This document shows positions 34,831-48,296 of a stretch of DNA of 64,000 nt, piece after piece. The position numbers were made by a program, and so were the translations under genes. The DNA is from Struthio camelus (taxonomy: Eukaryota; Chordata; Aves; Struthioniformes; Struthionidae), in NCBI RefSeq assembly GCF_040807025.1, contig NC_090942.1:132065247-132129246 (forward strand), in the 5' to 3' direction. How positions within the stretch are numbered: the stretch's first letter is position 1; the number at the start of each line of letters is the position of its first letter. A model generated the notes under the pieces. It saw nothing but the letters and a program-made list of their open reading frames with translations, made no database searches and had not been told where the DNA came from.

Positions 34831-37190
34831 CTTACGGATGAAATTCCCCTATAATCCATTTATCCCATTTTGCCATAATTTTTTAAACATCACAGTGAAT
34901 CTTTTATAGATAATATTTTCTTTTTTCTTAAATCTTTTATATCAGTCTACCACCTTCCCATTGTCACCAACAGGGTTAAAATATATTTTCCAATTGCAGT
35001 TCTAAACATTCTACCTAGACATTAATGACATTTTGGCAAATCAGAACACTTTTCTAATCTCATGGTTCTAGTATTTGATGTTAAAAGAAGATATATTTGA
35101 AATAACTCTTGGATTTCCTTTTTCAAGGCAGTCGTGCCACTTGTGAAATTTCAAAACTAGACTGGTCAAAACACTTGGAAATATCCTAGGGGGACTGTTC
35201 TTAAACTGTCAGTGTGGGTGGGTAAGCTGAGTGGATGGATAATTTTCAGATGGGTAATTGCCTTGAGTCTGTGAAATGTACTGTGTTACATCAGTTCATT
35301 ACAATATCAGCATGTGCCATTGTCTCAATGACCGTTATTATGTTTTCCTGACAGAAATAGGTCCCACTTAGCAGTGGATATTAATTTACTTCTTTAAACT
35401 GTCTTTAAAAAACAGAAGGGAAAGAAAATGAGAAAAAGAACGAAGCACTTAATGTAACATAGCAGTTCTAGTGGAACTGTTATGCAGAGAATATGAAAAG
35501 AAAACAGCTAATCTCTTGTTTGCAACATGCCCGAAGAAGAGTGCTTTACATCAAAAGTTAAACACTATCGTTACTGCAGACCTTTTACTTCACAAATAAC
35601 ACAGGCTTTTATATATCAGAAATTTTGCTAGAGAAGAGGAAAAGTAAAAAGTAAGAAAGATTAAAGCAGCATATAATGGCTGTTAAAGAGCCTGGCAAAT
35701 TCTGCAACACAGCAGGTCTCTCATCTCTGTGTCTGCTATGCCATGCTTTGTCAAAGGCAGCTCCCAAATGTGGTGAAGGAAACGTTAACATTTCTAATCT
35801 TGGAGACACGCGGTGGTGCCATCTCAATTTCATCAAAAACCTGTAATAAAAAGCATCCAGAACTCTTTCTCTCGTGAGAGCCCAGTGAAACACAGATGTT
35901 GCTGCTCTGTATTTTCCCAGAGGCCCCCCCGAATCCTTTCACAGAGAGTCTGGGCTTCCCGTAAACCCATCCCTGCCTCTAATAGCAGCCTGTCATTTCC
36001 ATCAACATTGTGCTCTTCACTGACATCATTTAGCACCATGTGTTTCTGTACATTAAACTAGTCAAAATTAAGGCAGTAGTAAAATATCATTGCCATAGTT
36101 GGGGAAGAAAAAATGATACTGTTCATGCGTATCCTAAGAAATGAGGAAAAAATGAGTACTGAAGCCTGTTTTAGCACCTCCTTGCAGAAATGTAAAAAAG
36201 GCACAATCCAAAAGTCAGGGGAATTACACTAATCAATATTCACCTTGTGCCTGTGAAAGGGGTATTGGGAGCCCCGCTGGTATTATCAAAAGCTTTCTTT
36301 CTTGCTCATGTACTTTTCAATAACAGGCTTATTTTCCCTCTCTCTTGAGACTGGAATAGCCAATTAAGGCTTTTAAATATCTATGGATTTTTTTTCAGTA
36401 ATCTGCATGGTGAATATTAATCACTTTCTATACCTAGCAGTGCTGCTTCCTGAAAATCAGAATTTCTTAGCTGTTATGTTCTGTGACATCCTTCAGTTTT
36501 TCTTGAAATCTAATTCTCTTTTGATCTCTTATTAAAATATTAGTTTTTTCCTTAAGTTAAATAGCTTTCTGCCTCAAAATGTTTTGTGTATGAATATCGG
36601 TATGGCACAATGATTCCTATTGAACAACACTTTCCAATATTTTCCAATACAATCACCCAAATTTTGTTAATGCACCTACTTTTCTGTTTAGAAGAGCAAT
36701 CACTGATTGTACATGTAGTTTTGAAAGTTAGAACTACAAGGCTTATTTATTTTTCATTTTTTAACTAAATATTGTACCTTGGGAAATCTTCCGCTTCTGA
36801 CCCAGTTCTGTATGATCTTTCGTAATCTGACATTTTAATGGTAAGACACTATTAAGCTGCATTCTCCTATTTGAGTAGTTTTAATGGGAAACGTATATGA
36901 ATTATGGTTTCTAGGACTAATTGAGGATCTCGTGGCTGTCGTGATGACCAGTGGACTCGAGATAGGCATTACTTCTGGCAAGTGAAATAAATCTGTCCCA
37001 TCAAAGGACTATGTTTGAGAAGCTAATCAGAATACCTGCTCAGACATGTTGAAAACTGAGGTTCATTCATTTTTTTTGTCTTGTAAATGTACTGACTGAA
37101 AATGGCTAGCTATGGGAGTAGCTATGGGGAAAAAAAAAAAGAAACGAATCACCCTAAGCAGCTGACTTCTGAGACACAATTTGATATCCT

Positions 37191-37252
37191 GTCTGATTTT
37201 GTTTTAGTTTACAAACTAAAGTCTGATTTTCGTCTGATTTTAGTCTGATTTT
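37191..37252. repeat. Cluster of four GTCTGATTTT words
   Basis: The 10-nt word occurs at 37191, 37221, 37232 and 37243. The last three are 11 bp apart. TTAGTTT and AAACTAA, forming a small hairpin, lie between the first two. It looks like a local slippage duplication. Confidence 0.8.
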
Positions 37253-40200
37253 TGTTTAGTTTTATAATTATAGACGTTGTAACTATTATAGATATAATTT
37301 ACATGTTAGGTCACTTTATCTTCTGTCTATCAAAATGCACTATCATCACTATAGAAAAGTTTTTTTTCTATACTACTTTAAAGGGTGCAGGATGACAACA
37401 GCTCTTAAAAGAATTCTGGTAGATGATAGATTACTTCATCACCTAAAATTACATCAATTATCATTCTGTCTACATTTTTAGTTTTGGGGGCGGGCTACTG
37501 AGGAGATGTGATGATGTTGTATCATAAAATTGATGTTACTCCACACAACTTCACAGGGTCTTTCTTGCCTCCTCCTTTATATTTTGTGCAACTTATTTTA
37601 CCGGTAAGGAATGTGAAGTAGAAAACCTTTTAACGTGGTGGAGCTGTGGTTCACAGTGAAATTTCAAAGCTATATCAACAGGTTAGGAAATCCAGGCTGA
37701 GACGAGACCCTTAGTTAGTACACATTTGTGCAGCTCCACAGATTTTTCTACATGCAGGAGGAGAAGCGACTTCAGCAAAGCTACGCCCACAGCCTGACAG
37801 ACACTTTGAGCATCACCCCCAGCAATGCTCAAGTGTGACTTCTGAGCATCAGACTCACTTCCCAGCTTCAATGTACGGTTGTGGTGTGACAGAACTCAGT
37901 AAAAATCTCTCTCGTATTTGTAGAGCTTAACACAGTTTCCTAAGTGGAATAACGAACAAGTCAATGAATAAGATAATCTGTCAGCACCGGAAAAATGATC
38001 TTTTCTACTATGCCCCGGAGCATTCCCTCTTAGTTCGCGTTCAGCGTTGTCTAGGGGGTTCTCAATAGCTTCATGGTTGTGAGTCATTTTCTATTTACCT
38101 GCGTAACATGCCAAAGATATTCACTGCTGTCGTGTAGCTCAAACTTGTGGTAGTTTAGGTCCTTTAGCACAATTTAAGTCATAGTTCCAAAAAATATTTG
38201 ACTTGAATTGCAAGACTCTGGGCAATTTGCAGGGATCGTGGAGGTCATGCTAACAAACTAAAAATCAGGAAGCTAAGAGTTTCTTAACAGGTACACATAA
38301 AAATGAGTTTTTGCACTGTGTCATTACTAGTACCCAGGGGAAAACCCCCTTTCTTCTTATACAGATAGCCTCAGGTAATTCTCTCCAAAATGCAGTCACA
38401 GATGTTCTATAAAGACAATAATTCCAACTTGCTCCTTTTGAAAATGAAATGGGAAAAAGTAGACAGAATATAATGGAATTGCTTGAGTTGGAAACTAGAC
38501 GTGATGTCAAGGCTACTATTGGAAAACACGTAATAGGTTTTTCAACTGATATGGAGCTTGATCTTATTTCTCATCTTCAAGGGAATACCTCTAGCAAGCG
38601 AGTGTCTGCTACAATAGTGAAACGCACAGATGTAAGGAACAGACCAGAGGAAAGTATACTGCCTAGTGGGTTACCAACACCTACACACTGCAGCATTTTG
38701 ATTTTTTTGGAAGCTTCTCACCCAGATACGATCCAGCCTCATCTGCGCTCAGCCTGAGAGCTCTGCTGTAGCCAGAGCTCAAAGCTGCAGGCCAAATTGG
38801 AGATGCATGAACTGATCAAAATTTCCTCTAATCCTGCCTGACGAATAAGTGTCGGAAATGAATTCCATCAGCTCTATACATTTGCAGCAGTGCCCCTGGC
38901 GCATTCAAGCTGATTGGCTTATTGCCGTAATGGTTTCTGAAATATACTGCACTATAAATGCGTGAGTTCCTCACAGTAGCACATTACAATCAAAATTCCT
39001 ACACATCTACACCCGCTATTATTTAAATCACTCACTGCAATTCCATCGAACATGGCACTTTATCACAATGGATGCTTAGCGAAAAAATCAAATAGGAGAG
39101 GACAAAGGGATAAAATCTCAAGAAAATGAGAGCACATAATTGAAGAAAAATATATAATACTTCAAGATCTCTGTTTTTATCTTCACAACATTAAATTATT
39201 CTTTTCTAGCCAGTAGAGAAGAGCCTGAGTTAATAAGAAGGTTGAATGCAAGTTTTACAATGAAAAATATTTCAACGTTTGAAATTGACACCTAAGAGGT
39301 GACCACTTAAAATCATGATCAATCACCCTGCAAATTCAGCACGGCTACGATTTCATCCCAAGTGACTAAAAAATCATAATAAGCATTCCACATAAGCTTA
39401 ATGCATTTTCTTACTCGTAAGTTGGAGCGTGATGTAGATTCTACCCTGCCATTACAGAGGGAGAAGAGATTCAAAAATCTGACATAGATCTACTACATTT
39501 TTCAGGGTTACACAGAGAAAAACATCTCTATGACCTAGGTCCATTCAACAATCCAGCTGCATTAAGCCTTCTGTATCTGTAGGTAGCACAGGTCTATGAC
39601 TATATTAACACAGTGGGTTTTTTTTCCAATATCTTGGCCTTTAGAGGCTACCGTGCTTAGGATGGAGCTACTCAGACGAAAGTCAGAACTACAGCCTCTG
39701 AGAATGTGCAATTCAATCAATATAACTTTTCAAGAAAATGTGTGCATTGGCAATAATGTTATTTGGAGAGAAACCCATGAATTTTTTTGACAGTTAAACA
39801 TCTCTCTCAATATTTTTGAAATAAAATAGATACATTTTTGTTTTAAAATTGCTTTTCTAGTTCTGTATTATAACTTTGTATTATAAATTTGATGAACTCC
39901 CATACGAAGTAGCAAGAACTACGTTTGATTGACAGACACATTTTTCCTTTTCCCCTCTTAATGAACTGTTTTTCAGATAATGTCAAAAAAGTTGAATTTA
40001 ATTCCAATATTCAAATTCCATGTGAAATAGGATTTACATATTTTGTACAGCTTTATCATTAGACTTCTCTTTCACTAATATCAGAGGAAATATTTGGACA
40101 CATTTGGAATGTATTTCCCATGTGATATTCTTTTGTGATTAATGATTCTCCAGTCAGCCAATAATTTCCTTGAAAAGTAATTTAGGAAAGGGGGTGGCTG

Positions 40201-40377
40201 AGGAAGGGGGAACAGGCTATGGGAGATCCAGACATGAGGAAACACTGGGTAAGTTTCCTTTCAGATTGTCTGCACGTAGATCTACAAATCAATGATGATC
40301 CTATGTTCTTATTTTATACCACAGGTTACGCATGTGAAAATATGATATTTAGCAGGTTTTTGAGAATCACAGATTTG

Positions 40378-40406
40378 TTTTTTTGGATTTTTTTGGATTT
40401 TTTGGA
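40378..40406. repeat. Tandem T(6-7)GGA repeat
   Basis: Three consecutive units of six or seven T followed by GGA. Confidence 0.85.
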
Positions 40407-42018
40407 CCAATCATAAATTTTACAGTTCCATTTGGAAACATTTTACAGTGCTAACTTTGGGAAAAAAACTTACTTAAAATAAACCAAATTATAATTGCTT
40501 GTGAATTTTTGAGCGAAAGATTTCTTCTCCAGAAGAAACGGAAAAAGTAAAACTGAAATCCTTAATATAACCAATCATTCAATGAGATCAATTTAGATGA
40601 ATTTCTTGACCCATATTTTGGCAAAGAGTTTTAATATTTGGAATTTTTTTATTTTGGGTGTAAGTTTTTATTTTGAAATCTTGAAAATTATGATCTAATA
40701 ATTATAATTTTATCCTCTTGAAAGCTTTCAAAAGCCAGATAAATAATTTTCTGTCACTTTACTGAATGCAAAGATAGAAAAGGAAGTTTTCACATATATT
40801 TTTTTGCAATATAACTTTAACCTAAGTTCAGATCCTGGAAAGACAGTAATACTAACACTGAAAAATATTCTAGTTTTAAAGCTGATTACTTGAAACTTGA
40901 TTATTGGAATATGAACACCTGCAAGTTAAGCCATGAAAAGCAACTTCAAATTAGACTCAGTTATTTAATGAAGAAATTTGAAAAAAATCTTTCTTCTTCT
41001 GAAAGTTCAGTGATTTGCCTGAAGTTAAATGCATACATAGCCAGTTCATCCATGTTTAAATTTGACAGTATACAGTTGATCTACTTTTGTAAATTAACAG
41101 CTGGGCTTTCTTTTTGTTTGTAAGTTTTTAGATTTGTAAATACGCCTATAGGTATGCTTAAGGTCATGTGGATTAATGTAAATGGGAGAATTACAGCCTA
41201 TAATAATAATGTTTTCTCCTGATTGAGAAATGTACGCTATTTTTTCTTAAACCTGGAACTACAACCTACTACATCACTAGGCAAACAATACAGCACACAC
41301 TGTTTATTTAAAAAAAAAGAAAGAGAAAACACAGGATTCTACTTTTGGGGCACACTTTCCTATGTCTAAAATATGGTTTTAAAAAACAACACATGGCCTT
41401 TATGTAAAATTGATTCAAGGACATGTCCTCCAAATTGTACTCTTGGGATTATCCTTTTCTCTCTGCTAATGCTTTTTTTTTTCTTCACAATCACAATCCT
41501 GAATTACTTTTTGAGACTGTCCAACTTGCTGCATGATACTTCACTATTGTACAGCTAAGAGTAGGGTGGTAAGTAGTATGTTTCTAGCTTCAAAATCCAG
41601 TTAGTCTCCACATTCAGAGGTGCTCATCACAACTCTGCTGCTCAGTGATTTTTGCCTTTCTGACATGTCAGTGAAGCCAGCCATAAAGAGTTATACCCGG
41701 AACAAGTTTCCAGCAAAGCTGGTTGATGATGTCAGTGGAGAATATTTAGAAGGATTTAGCAAAAATCCGGACCACGGATAAGGAATAAAGCGAATCACTT
41801 CATACATATTTTACAAAGAAAGGAGCTGCTACAGCATCACAATATCGTTTGTAAAGCACTTGTGGGCAGATCAAAAACTTGACAGCTGAATTGTTTAAAC
41901 TTTGCCCTAAAAAAAGTATTATTATTACCTGAACAAATGTACTTTGTGATATGGCAATAAAAAGTGCTATGATAGTGAGATCTATGAATTGCTGAACATC
42001 ATTTGAATTATGCATGTA

Positions 42019-42069
42019 AACTTTAGGAAACAGCCTATCAACTGATCATCTCCTTTTTGTCATTTGATG
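42019..42069 (+). repeat. Left arm of 51-bp long-distance inverted repeat
   Basis: The arm matches the reverse complement of 43066-43116 at 48 of 51 positions without gaps. The inner 39 bases (42031-42069) differ at one base only. Weaker, gapped similarity may continue outward for another 20-30 bp. The arms enclose 996 bp of AT-rich DNA without an ORF of note. It may be a terminal inverted repeat of an old non-autonomous DNA transposon or one half of an inverted duplication. No clear target-site duplication is visible. Confidence 0.85.
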
Positions 42070-43065
42070 CATATTAATTTTATGCTCTACTGCTTCAGCT
42101 GCTATTTCCTTAGAACGTTTACTGCTGTTTAAGGTATATTGCTTCACAGCAGAAATAAAAGTTGTTGCGACATACACGTACCCTTTTCCCCTTCGGCATT
42201 GTAACCTGTGTGAAGTTTATTCCCCTCAAGATTAAACACAATAAGATAATGACTACAGTGTTGTAACTTTTGTGATTATGCAAGTGAGTTGTTTTTTCTC
42301 TTCCAAGTTTTCATAAATTAATTTAAAAATCAGCAATGGAAAAGATTCCCCTTCTCAGGTTACGCTGCGAACATTTTTTATTAAAGGTGGGAGGTAACGG
42401 GGAAGCTGAGAACCATTAGAAATGGCTTGAGCCAGGTAGAATGTAGACGGCATGAATATTTCATTCAGAGTCCTTAACGTTCCTAGGTCTTAGGAAGAAT
42501 TAAATTAGAGATGGGGAATTAATAAATATAGATATACCATACGCAAACAAGATCTGTCTTTCCCCTAAATTCGTCCTCATACTGCTTTAAAATATCTACA
42601 GTTTTCCAAGTGATGTTGCAAGATACAAGTGATTTTGCTTTGTAGTTAAAAATCTCATATTTCTTTCAATGTGTTGCTGCATGTGTAGTCTTGTTTTCCA
42701 ATGAAGTTTTCAAGTAAATGACCTCTGTGCCTTTACATAGCATGAGAGTAGTCTACATTAGCAATATCGTTTGGATCAGAAGTGTACTTCTGAAGTGGAT
42801 TTCCCAGTCGTTCCCATTTACCATGTCTTGATTCGCACTGTGGACAGATCTTGAAGAACACGAACTGGATTCCTTTGAGATTAAATTAAGCTGGGAAGTG
42901 AGCTCCAGCTACTCCTGCTCATGGGATCAGGCTAGACTTAGTTTGAAGTACAATACCTTTAAGGCCAATAGCATAGATAGTAGGCTCTCAGCATAGTGTT
43001 TCACTCTACAGATCCTCTTATCTTGTGCTGCTCTATTGCTAAGGTAGACTTAATCTTAGACTGTA
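42070..43065. other. Spacer between the two inverted repeat arms
   Basis: A 996-bp AT-rich stretch without coding capacity, RNA gene or recognised transposase remnant. If the arms are terminal repeats, this would be the body of a non-autonomous element. Confidence 0.5.
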
Positions 43066-43116
43066 CATCAAATGACAAAAAGGAGATGATCAGATGATAG
43101 GCTGTTCCATAAAGTT
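43066..43116 (-). repeat. Right arm of 51-bp long-distance inverted repeat
   Basis: Reverse-complement partner of 42019-42069, with 48 of 51 bases identical. On the plus strand it opens with CATCAAATGACAAAAAGGAG. Similarity fades inward abruptly after CATTTGATG of the left-arm orientation, and outward gradually. I did not notice a third copy elsewhere in the window. Confidence 0.85.
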
Positions 43117-46100
43117 CACGTCCTAGTGAATCAAATTGCATACTTGAATTAGAAACACTTCAGTTTCAATTTTATATCAGATCGTGAATTGCCAGAATGA
43201 TGAAACCCGGGATACAATAGTTTTTGTCAAGGCTGCTTCTAATAACAGGATTATACTCACCTCAGAGACAATTCATTAATTGAATTTGTTACAGGACATT
43301 GCTTTTTACAGTGTGTAGAAAACATAGTTCTGGAATATCAAGCAGTTATTTCAAGATAAGCATTTATGCTTGTGTTTTTATATTTGTTTTTATAAACATG
43401 CACATGTAATTTGTGCATTATTCATAGAAACACGGCTATATTAATATAAATTTTTATAAAGCTGTGTATTTATATATGATTACATTTATATGGTACTATT
43501 GCCATTACTTTCCACTCCTGACTGGGTTTTGGACTCTAACACCATAGAAAAGGCAACTAGCAGGAACAGCAAAATGTTTATGGAGGCTGGGATACTGTGC
43601 AGAAAAAGTAAGTAACATAGCTGAGCTTCTTGTTTTGGCCTTCAAAATCAAGACCACATGCTGCTGGACTGATGTGGATTACAGCCCCTGACAGGACAGG
43701 TCCTGCCAGCCTCTGAGTCCTTCAAGCGTAGTCCTTCAAACCTCTGAGTGCCTCTTTTAGCTGTTGGGGACATGCTGGTTCCTGTCTGCTCACTCTCTTT
43801 AAGGTTTGAAATCTCTATTTTAGTTGCAGTGTAAATTTGACGTAGATTTCTTCCTGGAGCATCACATATTTTTTTAATTCTGTGAAAGAGTGATGCCAGT
43901 GAATGCCACTGAGCACTTACTCTGCAAGAAAATGAGCACAAAAATTTACCTTCCGTTTTGGGAAATTGAAACTATGCATTTCATGCCTCCACATCTGAAA
44001 CTTTTGATTCAGCTCTTTCATCCAGCTGGGTCCCACAAAAATGTAAAAGTGAACAGACTGTGTACAATTGTTTGCCATTTAAGCGTGCCTGTGCAGCAGA
44101 ATAATACGACTGCGTAACAAACACGGTTTTGCGATGTAGTTCCAGTAAGGATGCGTCCAACGGCATCCTCCTCCAGACAAGCTGCGGGGAGCAGAGCACC
44201 TGAGTGTGCGTGTGGGAAGGGGTTAGAGGAGATGACTGGAGGACGCCTATGACATCTGCACCTAAACTGTCAGAGGATTCATTCTGGCCTGGAATCCATT
44301 TATTACTGTTATCAAACCCTCCCTGTTTGTGAGATACTGCACTTTCAAGGCCTAGATCTAAATTTCATTTTCTTGCCCTCTTGCCAGAATTATTTCAGGC
44401 ACTAATGTGCCACTAAGACACATTTAAGGCACTCATTTTCTTGTAAGCTCTCTGTAGCCTACTGAGAAGGTACAATGATCTTTGTTGCACTAGTAGGAAG
44501 GAAAATAAAAAGGCATTTAGGAGGTAGCAGGGGAGAGAACAGATCACTGCTTTTGGGAAGCACAATTAAACAGTTTCTCTTCTCTTCTCCTGCAGTGTGG
44601 CAGATGTGAAATGTGAAACTGGTAAAAAGTAGTTTCTGTACCTTAGTCGGAGTCTTAAAAATTGAGCAGGTGAGAAAAGTCGATGGAACATCACCCACAT
44701 ATTGAAATGCTGGAGGCAAGAAGTGAGAGGATTTTCTGTATTAACTGCTGACCATACTTAAAAGTCCTGTATGTAAATATAGTTTTTGAAACAAACCAAC
44801 AGACAAACGCACCCTGAAACATGAAGTTCACTGGGGACTGATAAGAAATGTCTGTTAACACACGCCAATCATTATTTTGCAGACACATATATGAATAACG
44901 TGTTGTAGTAGCAGTAAACAGTATGTATTTTTCAGATGGACTGTTTACTCATTGTGTCATCTCCGTTTCACCTTCCTCAACACTTTTAGATTATTTAGTA
45001 CAACAAAAAAAGAGTTCCGAAGACTCAGGAGGATACTAAGCATCTCACTGACTTCCCGACTTTAAGATTTAAGGATGTTATTTGTGAAAGGTGAGTGCAC
45101 AGTAGTATTCAAGTACTATTCCTTGTCAAGCATCAGTAAAATACTTGACTCCTCACGGGTAACTCTCTAGGATTTATGTTCATTGCTGGCTTTAATCTAT
45201 TCTGTAGGTTATACCGGACAATTTTTGCTTTATGTGAGCTTCTTAAATCCTTAGTAATTTTTTCCATTTGATTAATCGTTCCCAACATTTTTCCAAATTT
45301 CCCAAGAAACAGTTATTGTAAATTATTAACAAGTTACTTTTTTGCCTTCATTACATTTTTGTTAGGGTAGCTGACTACTGTTATTACCTTACCTTAAAAG
45401 TCATCCTGCTTATACCTGTGAGCTCCCCCTGAGATAATATTGTTTTCATATCTACTGTCAGGACTATAATTTGTATTTTTTTAAAAGTAGAATTTGCACA
45501 TACGAGGAACAATTTCACAACACAGTAAGCAAGCACTTCAGAGCAGTGAGAGAAAATGTCAAAGAGTAATAGAAACTTAAAAATAGCTTACCATGTAGAA
45601 GGAAAAAGAAGTAGCCCAACCTACAGCCATCTCACAAGGCAATCACCTTGCTGACTTCCAGATTTAAAAGGCACCAATGAGAAAAGCATGCCGGGAAAAT
45701 CCCTATCAGAATACAAAGCCATATTGAAATGTTCAGTGATACCCACAGGGAAAACTAATAAAAGAGTCCTTACAGAAGCACAGGCAATCTAAGTTTGACA
45801 AATTGAAAAATTTGAGATAATTATGTCGTTGTTTTTCTAGTTGCTATTATGGTTCTGTGGTAATAAAACATAGGTTATTTTAAACATCAACCTTTTTGTA
45901 TAAAGAAAATTAACATTTCTGCCATCATCTGAACTTTGAACTTCTGCTCCTGAATATGCCACGACTTGCTCTCTTTCTGGCTATTGGCATACTGTAATTA
46001 TATTGCATTAATATACTGTAGTGCACAAAAGTTCTTCATTAACAATTAGTCTATATGTGTAATGAATTCACAATTTTGGCAGCAATAAAACCTCTAGTTT

Positions 46101-48296
46101 TTCATTTTTATAGGTCCACTACACTTTGTGAAATTACTGTGAAATACCTAATGTTCTGGAAAAAAAACAAACAGCCTTCACTCTACACATTGCTATCATA
46201 ATAAGCTTTCTGCTTGCCAGTTGGCCTATTATGCAAGATCACAAGATTCATTGCTAAAATTTTTGGATATACTAGCCTGAAAAGGACAGATATCAACAAT
46301 ATGTATTTGCTATAGACTGAAAAAATTATAAATTGCGGCCTACTTAGCCATCCAGAAAGCCTGCTGTGTAGGAATGTGTAATTTAATTATATGCACAATT
46401 TTAATTTCGTCTTCAGTCAGTCTCTTCTTGTGTACATTCCCTTAGTACATCTAAAAGTACATCTAAATCTAAATCCTTTCCACGCTACTTTCTGATTCAG
46501 AGTGACCCTCCCTGTAGCCTGTGAACTGCAGTCAGCTTACGACACTGCTCCGTATAGCCCCTCAGTGGTTTCAGCTTTCAAGGGAAGTGTAGCTGCATGC
46601 CAGGGAATAACCACCCATTGCTCAAGTGGTGGCCCAGAAACTCCTTTCTGAGCAGCCTCCCTTCCTGAACCCTCTTCGGGCTCTTCGGGGTACCGGTTTT
46701 AGTTGCATGAGGCACTGCCACCTCCCTATAAGAAGAAAAGATCATCATCCTATGATTCTGGCAGAGTTCCTAAAAATGGCATCCAGTTCATGCTATGTGC
46801 AGGCAGTTGCTGGTGAGTCGAATCAACTCTGGTGTAATCCGGAATGTTAAGGGTGCCGTGTAGAAACCCAAAAGCTACTTGTTCAGTGCTTCACTTCTTC
46901 TTGATCTCAGTGCAAAGAGGCTGAAATCCTGATGCCATTGAAGCCAACAGAGATCTTCCTTTTGCTTCAGTAAGATCAGAATTTGCCCTGAGCTTGTGCT
47001 CCTTATTTACTTTAGGAATGCAACTACAGTCCTGCCTGGAACTGAAGTGCATAATTTTCAATTTAACAGTGAGATAAAAATGCAAAAAGAACATGTGCTT
47101 ACCCACCAATGCACCCACACACACCCCCGGAAAACGGGTGTGTTTTAAGCATGATGGTGGTGTCATTTATTTCTTGGTAACACTACTTTAAAGAGGGAGG
47201 ATTTCTGCTGTAAAAATGGCATTATAATAATGACAGGAGACTAGAAGTAAAAACTGATGACTAGTCAGGAACACACCTGGGTGTGGTGAAAAGATATTCA
47301 GCTATCATTTATATCAAGGTTAAACTACCAAATGTTCAAACATGACTGCAACTGACTCAACAGCACTATAGATGAATAGATACTATATGATCAGAATACA
47401 TTATATTCCTACAAAGGCAGCCTATGAGGAATGATGCTGAGAAACAAGCCCAGATTAACAAAAGTAGCTGAATGACTAAAAATAAAGGCCACAAAAATGC
47501 ATTTTTATAAATACGTTATTAATATTGGGTCTGTGAACATGAAAGATTTTATCAGATTTATGGATTTCAGATTCTGCGCCTTTTTCTGACAAAGCATCTG
47601 ACTAAATTACAATCCCAAGCAAGTATTTCAGGACAGATTGTGCTACAGGCCTTAAAATAGCTGAAAGTTTCCTGCAGCACTCTGTGGGATTCTTCTCACA
47701 TTCTTCCACCACTCTTCCACTTGCTCACAGAGAGAGCAAAGAAGAGAATCTTCTCACAAAAGAAGATTGTGTGAGGCTTTTTCAGCTGATGCTGGGCAGC
47801 GTCTAAACACTGAGGTTTTCTTTCAGTCTAGCTTCCCTGAATGACAGCTGGAGCTGCAAAGGTTCAGAAGGGGCAGAACCAACTTCTAAATTTTCATGGT
47901 TTTTTACGCAGATTCAGTAATGATATCTCTAGTCCGATAGAGAGTATGAAAAACAAATATTTATGGTAGAGTAATTTTGACTAGTGTTAGCCTGTCTGAA
48001 AAATGCAGCAGAAGGAAGGTAAGCTCTGAATGTTTTCTATGGATTTTTTCCATGCACTTTATGTGATCTCTTCTGTTATCACCTATCATCTCATGGTTCA
48101 CTCATGCATATTTTACATAGATCAAAGTAGCATTACAATTCAGAGGAGTTAATTTGGCTGGGGGGAAAAAAAAAGGACCAGTCAAAGGTACTAGACAGAG
48201 GTCAAAAAGTCCAGAACAGCACTGCATTTATACATTCATCTCTGGAATCACATGCTTATTCTTCAGTGTCTTAGGGGCTGACATGACAAACACCTT
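43117..48296. other. Non-coding AT-rich DNA
   Basis: No gene or clear repeat is recognised. Short overlapping ORFs on both strands near 43.6-44.2 kb lack domain features. Confidence 0.6.

Larger units (their letters stand above)
34831..42018. other. Non-coding AT-rich DNA with small simple repeats
   Basis: No gene is recognised. It contains four copies of GTCTGATTTT near 37.2 kb, a GAGCTCTG/CAGAGCTC hairpin at 38758-38780 and a three-unit T7GGA tandem at 40378-40406. The 102-codon plus-strand ORF at 38449-38757 has no recognisable domain. Confidence 0.6.
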
